From Candidatus Krumholzibacteriia bacterium (lineage in GTDB: Bacteria > Krumholzibacteriota > Krumholzibacteriia > Krumholzibacteriales > Krumholzibacteriaceae), in assembly GCA_028706585.1 (NCBI GenBank), contig JAQTVX010000061.1, positions 1 through 9,483 of the forward strand: DNA of 9,483 bases, read 5' to 3'. Each line of letters begins with the position of its first letter. The stretch's first letter is position 1. The position numbers and the translations under genes are program-made. The notes beneath the pieces were generated by a model that was not told the DNA's origin, did no database searches, and worked only from the letters and a program-made list of their open reading frames with translations. Positions 6,348 to 9,483 of the stretch are shown here, piece after piece.

Positions 6348-8711
6348 ATGAAAGCACTTCTTAGGTATCTGGAGTTTCCAGCTGTTCTTGTCCTGGCCAT
6401 GTCGCTTGCCGGTCCAGCCTTCGGCCAGAACCTCGTGATCAACGAATTCATGGCCGACAATGGCACGACGATGGCGGACCAGAATGGCGAGTTCGACGAT
6501 TGGATCGAGCTGTACAACAACAGTGGTGTCGCCATCGCACTCGGCGGGTATTTTCTGTCCGATAACACCAATCTCACCAAATGGGTCTTCCCGGATACGA
6601 CCATCGGTCCCGGCGGCTATCTGATCGTCTGGGCGGACGACGACGAAGGCCAAAGCGGACTGCATGCCGGTTTCAAGCTATCCGCCTCGGGGGAGAGCAT
6701 TTATCTGACCGATCTCGATACTGTCGTGGTGGACCAGGTGGTGTTCGGAGTACAGACGACGGACCTTAGCACGGGCCGATATCCGAATGGAACGGGCGAC
6801 TTCATCCTTATGAACCCGACCTTCGGGGGGCCGAATGACGGCAGCACCCCCGGTGGCGACGACGATCCGAGCCTCTTGATTTTTGACGATACGAAGGTGC
6901 ACAACTTCTATCTGCATTTCTACATATCGGACTGGGCCGACACCCTCAAGTACAACAAGGAAAACGGCGAGCGGTACATGCCGGCGCAGCTCACCTGCGA
7001 TGCTATCGTTCTGGACAGCATCGGCGTGAGATATAAGGGGAATTCTTCTTACACATTGTCGGCCAACACCCCCAAGAAGCCCTTCAAGTTCAACTTCGAT
7101 AAATACGTCGATGGTCAGACCTTCTTCGGGCTCGACGAGCTCAATCTCAGCAACTGCGTCAAGGATCCCAGCTTCATGCGTGAAACGATCGCTTACCGAA
7201 TAGCCCGCCATTACCTTCCCGCCCCGCGAACCGGTTACGCCAATCTCTACGTCGATGGCGAATTGATCGGTTTCTACATTCTCGTCGAGGAGGTCGACAA
7301 GAAATTCCTGGACAGGCATTTTTCGAACAACGGTTTCAATCTCTACAAGGCCAGCGACGATGGAGCGACACTGAAATACAGGGGGGAGGACAAATCCGAG
7401 TACAAAGGCGAGCTCGAGTTGAAAACCAACGAAGATGCCGACGACTGGTCGGGGCTGATCGAGATGATAGACGAGCTCAACAACGCGTCCGCGGAGGATT
7501 TTGCAAGCACGATGCAGGATTACTTGAATCTCGATAGCTGCATTCGCAACCTCGCCCTCACGATGGTTCTTTCGCATTTCGACAGCTACACTGGTTCGGG
7601 TCGCAATTTCTATCTGTACGATGCGCAGGATTCGGCCAAGTTCAGCATGATCCCTTGGGACGTCAACGAAAGCTTCGGTGTTTACTCGAACAACTGGGAC
7701 GCGATCACGCAGGACGTCATCGATATATCCAACCTTGAGGATAGGCCGCTCAACCGGAGGATACTGGAGAACGACTCGCTCAGGTCCGTGTACCTCGGGT
7801 TTATCGCCGATATGATCGGCGGGCCTGCCTCGTATGATTCGGTTGCTGCCGCGGCCGATGCGATCAAGCCGCTGATAGACGGCTACGTGCAGGCCGACGT
7901 CAACAAGTTCTATGGCTACCAGGATTTTGTCGATAACGTTGAGAGCGACGTTTACATCGACATGGCGCAGTTGGTTCCTGGCGTCAAATCCTTCTCGCAG
8001 GAAAGAAACGCAAATCTGGCGACGCAGCTATTGAGGGATCCCGTCTACCCGGGCGACACGGACAACAACGGCGTCGTGAACGCGTTGGATATCCTGCCGA
8101 TAGGCGTGTACTTCCTGCAGCGTGGCAACGAGCGAAGCTCGGTCTCTTTTGCCTGGGGTGCCCGTTACGTTCTCCCCTGGGATGTTCCGGCCGAAACGTA
8201 CGCCGATTCCAACGGCGACGGTGTCGTGGACGAGAAGGACGTAATAGGATTGGGCGTGAATTGGGGGAACACGCATGGCGGGGTGACGACGTCGTTCGAG
8301 ATCGATCCCGGCGACACGGATCTCGTCGAGGAACACAAGGCCGATTTCCGCGCGATCTACAACTCGCTCAACGGAAGCGGTGAAGCGGTGGAGGCTATCA
8401 GGTCGCAGCTGGAATCAATCCTCGATATCGAAAGCACGCTGCCGGCAGCCTTCGAGCTTTCCCAGAACTACCCCAATCCTTTCAATCCCAGCACGACCAT
8501 ACGCTTTGCGCTGGTCGGCGATCAGCGAGTCACGCTCACAATTTACAACGTGGCGGGGCGGGTCGTTTCCGTTCCTCTGAAGAATCGCATGTACAAGGCC
8601 GGATGGCACACGTTCGAATACGACGCCGGACGGCTGACGACTGGCGTTTATGTGTACCGGATCAGCACGGACGGCTGGAGCGAGACCAGGAAGATGGTCG
8701 TTGTCAAGTAG
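6348..8711 (+). CDS. Secreted lamin-tail / CotH-kinase / dockerin protein with T9SS-type sorting tail
   Basis: The product has 787 residues. The start is ATG 6348, since an in-frame stop (6342-6344) lies just upstream. The best Shine-Dalgarno (GAGGGGA, 6327-6333) is rather far away. A signal peptide ends at AFG|Q (about 26). Residues 28-165 are a lamin-tail domain (LVINEFMADN, DWIELYNNSG, KLSASGESIYL, GRYPNGTGDF). About 184-490 are a CotH kinase domain, with VRYKGNSSY (228-235), PFKFNFDKY (245-253), FYILVEEVDKKFLDRHF (309-325) and the catalytic-region motif GRNFYLYDAQ plus FSMIPWDVNESFG (418-444). CotH-family kinases phosphorylate proteins in bacterial spore coats; the substrate here is unknown. 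About 568-642 carry two complete dockerin calcium loops (570-581 and 620-631). Residues 700-787 are a FlgD-like sorting tail (SQNYPNPFNPSTTIRFAL, TTGVYVYRI, ending RKMVVVK). The next gene encodes a possible docking partner. Confidence 0.9.
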   Translation: MKALLRYLEFPAVLVLAMSLAGPAFGQNLVINEFMADNGTTMADQNGEFDDWIELYNNSGVAIALGGYFLSDNTNLTKWVFPDTTIGPGGYLIVWADDDEGQSGLHAGFKLSASGESIYLTDLDTVVVDQVVFGVQTTDLSTGRYPNGTGDFILMNPTFGGPNDGSTPGGDDDPSLLIFDDTKVHNFYLHFYISDWADTLKYNKENGERYMPAQLTCDAIVLDSIGVRYKGNSSYTLSANTPKKPFKFNFDKYVDGQTFFGLDELNLSNCVKDPSFMRETIAYRIARHYLPAPRTGYANLYVDGELIGFYILVEEVDKKFLDRHFSNNGFNLYKASDDGATLKYRGEDKSEYKGELELKTNEDADDWSGLIEMIDELNNASAEDFASTMQDYLNLDSCIRNLALTMVLSHFDSYTGSGRNFYLYDAQDSAKFSMIPWDVNESFGVYSNNWDAITQDVIDISNLEDRPLNRRILENDSLRSVYLGFIADMIGGPASYDSVAAAADAIKPLIDGYVQADVNKFYGYQDFVDNVESDVYIDMAQLVPGVKSFSQERNANLATQLLRDPVYPGDTDNNGVVNALDILPIGVYFLQRGNERSSVSFAWGARYVLPWDVPAETYADSNGDGVVDEKDVIGLGVNWGNTHGGVTTSFEIDPGDTDLVEEHKADFRAIYNSLNGSGEAVEAIRSQLESILDIESTLPAAFELSQNYPNPFNPSTTIRFALVGDQRVTLTIYNVAGRVVSVPLKNRMYKAGWHTFEYDAGRLTTGVYVYRISTDGWSETRKMVVVK
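8049..8273 (+). other. Dockerin module within the CotH protein
   Basis: The two EF-hand-like loops are D570-T-D-N-N574-G-V-V-N578-A-L-D581 (8055-8090) and D620-S-N-G-D624-G-V-V-D628-E-K-D631 (8205-8240). Both keep the acidic or amide ligands at positions 1, 3, 5, 9 and 12. Each is followed by a short helix-like stretch (ILPIGVYFL and VIGLGVNWG). The loops are 50 residues apart, longer than in clostridial cellulosome dockerins, because of a Trp-rich insert around 602-611. Calcium-dependent binding to a cohesin is the known role of the family. Confidence 0.8.
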
Positions 8712-8726
8712 AGGGTAATCGACGTT

Positions 8727-9239
8727 ATGCGAAACATGGCGTTTCTGCTATGCGTGGTTCTCCTGTTCGGATGCGGCGACAAGGGTGCCGCCGGCCCGGA
8801 AGAAACGGCGGCCGGGCCCGCTATGCTGTTTTCTCCCAAAAGCCTTTCCGTCGCGGCGGGTGCAGAAGGGAGCGTGAGCCTCGACCTGCAGGGATGCACT
8901 TGGTCGTTCTTCGGCTTGAGCATGCAAATCGAGTGCGATGACGGCATCGTCTCTCTCGCTGATGCGACCGGGCTTGTCGCCGGCGATCTATTCGGCCAGG
9001 ACGCCATAATTTTCGCTATCGAGAACGATTCCCGCATATGTTTGACCCTTACCCGAACAAAGGGTCAGAGCGAAATCAGCGATGCCGGGACTATCGGCGT
9101 GCTGACGTTTGCTGGCCTGTCTGCCGGCACTTCCACAATCCGGATCCTTCCGGACAAGCTGCGATTCTATGATTCGGACGGGGAACCGATCGAGACTCCC
9201 GAAATCGAGCTCAAGGCCGCAACGATCACCGTGCGATAG
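8727..9239 (+). CDS. Cohesin-like lipoprotein
   Basis: The product has 170 residues, starting at ATG 8727. GAGGG (8711-8715) overlaps the last base of the preceding stop codon. With a gap of only 15 bases, the gene is probably co-transcribed and perhaps translationally coupled with the CotH gene. Residues 1-15 form a signal with a good lipobox (LFGC, Cys16), then a short Gly/Ala/Glu linker to about 31. Residues about 32-170 fit the cohesin pattern. They show a leading strand with SLSVAAGAEGSVSLDL (39-54), an FFGLSMQIECDDGIVSLAD segment (61-79), GLVAGDLFGQD (82-92) and a long run of alternating strands including TIGVLTFAGLSAGTSTI (122-138). The end, AATITVR, closes the domain. A cohesin would hold a dockerin protein at the cell envelope, and the upstream neighbour carries such a dockerin. 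The assignment rests on pattern recognition; another Ig-like beta sandwich is possible. Confidence 0.75.
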   Translation: MRNMAFLLCVVLLFGCGDKGAAGPEETAAGPAMLFSPKSLSVAAGAEGSVSLDLQGCTWSFFGLSMQIECDDGIVSLADATGLVAGDLFGQDAIIFAIENDSRICLTLTRTKGQSEISDAGTIGVLTFAGLSAGTSTIRILPDKLRFYDSDGEPIETPEIELKAATITVR

Positions 9240-9244
9240 CACGG
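9229..9244 (+). other. Perfect hairpin straddling the cohesin stop codon
   Basis: CCGTGC (9229-9234), loop GATA, GCACGG (9239-9244): six G/C-rich pairs with a four-base loop over the TAG at 9237-9239. No T-run follows, so a full intrinsic terminator is unlikely. It could slow ribosomes or polymerase, or protect an mRNA end, before the next gene. Confidence 0.25.
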
Positions 9245-9297
9245 AATCCCATCGCTCGGCGGAAAACAGGGGAGGGTATTCGGTGGAGGAACGCGAG

Positions 9298-9483
9298 ATG
9301 AAGCGATTCCATATTCCGGTTCTGATAGTCGCCCTCGCGACGTTTGGCAGCGGCATCACAAACGTCTATTCGGTTATCGGGCCGGCCCTGCCTCACCGCA
9401 TGCAGTCCCTCCTGTCGCTCTTTCCACTGGAGTTCATCCATGTCGCGAGGTTCGTAACCCTTCTAATCGGATTTGCCCTCGTT
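9298..9483 (+). CDS. N-terminus of a membrane protein, probably MprF/LysX-like (partial, runs off the right edge)
   Basis: ATG 9298 opens a frame that stays open to the window end (62 residues visible). GGAGG (9285-9289) lies eight bases upstream. An alternative GTG at 9283, itself preceded by AGGGGAGGG (9268-9276) with six bases between, would add VEERE. A first membrane segment spans about residues 6-28 (IPVLIVALATFGSGITNVYS). There follow a short loop with PALPHRMQSLLSLFPLEF and a second hydrophobic stretch (FVTLLIGFALV). This layout resembles the start of phosphatidylglycerol lysyltransferase-type (MprF/LysX, DUF2156) proteins, which add amino acids to membrane lipids. The catalytic part is outside the window, so the family call is tentative. 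It is 58 bases from the cohesin gene on the same strand. Confidence 0.55.
   Translation, partial: MKRFHIPVLIVALATFGSGITNVYSVIGPALPHRMQSLLSLFPLEFIHVARFVTLLIGFALV

Noticed and set aside
6348..8711. Asn440 in PWDVN as a dead CotH kinase
   Set aside because: Asn at this place also occurs, as far as I recall, in related secreted CotH proteins, and the rest of the kinase motifs are intact, so the change alone does not show inactivity.
8709..8726. Readthrough of TAG 8709-8711 to fuse the CotH protein with the cohesin, which is in the same frame five codons on
   Set aside because: The upstream protein ends in a complete sorting tail, and the downstream one starts with its own ribosome binding site and lipoprotein signal, so TAG is a true stop here. 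This also argues against amber recoding at 1082.

Overview
The window reads as moderately GC-rich chromosomal DNA from a Gram-negative bacterium with a heavily decorated outer surface. It most likely belongs to the FCB-type lineages or a neighbouring candidate phylum (Eisenbacteria, Krumholzibacteriota or Latescibacterota style). This assignment is inferred from C-terminal NPFNPSTTIR sorting tails of the FlgD-like/type IX secretion kind on two genes, three lipoproteins with Gly after the lipid Cys, dockerin and cohesin modules, and a lamin-tail/CotH protein. There are no RNA genes, CRISPR arrays, insertion sequences or phage genes that I can see.

Left part (1-3722). The end of an unrecognised plus-strand gene (1-228) converges on a minus-strand gene for a large secreted protein (3010 down to 293). 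That gene encodes a signal peptide, eight repeats of about 54 residues, fibronectin-III-like modules and a C-terminal sorting tail. It is interrupted by one in-frame TAG (1082-1084) exactly where a Trp is expected, so the product as written loses its sorting tail. Upstream on the same strand is a small outer-membrane beta-barrel-like protein (3722-3222).

Right part (3892-9483). Five plus-strand genes follow, with gaps of 137, 60, 15 and 58 bases, probably one or two transcription units. They encode an arylsulfotransferase-family lipoprotein, a lipoprotein of the formylglycine-generating-enzyme fold lacking the catalytic Cys pair, a 787-residue secreted lamin-tail/CotH-kinase/dockerin/sorting-tail protein, a cohesin-like lipoprotein, and the start of a membrane protein resembling the N-terminus of MprF/LysX-type proteins.

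The most interesting point is the neighbouring dockerin and cohesin. The CotH protein carries a two-loop, calcium-binding type dockerin, and the next gene, 15 bases on, encodes a short lipoprotein that is essentially one cohesin-like domain. This suggests a non-cellulosomal system in which a secreted CotH-kinase protein is docked onto a membrane-anchored cohesin. The pairing is an inference from domain patterns and gene order.
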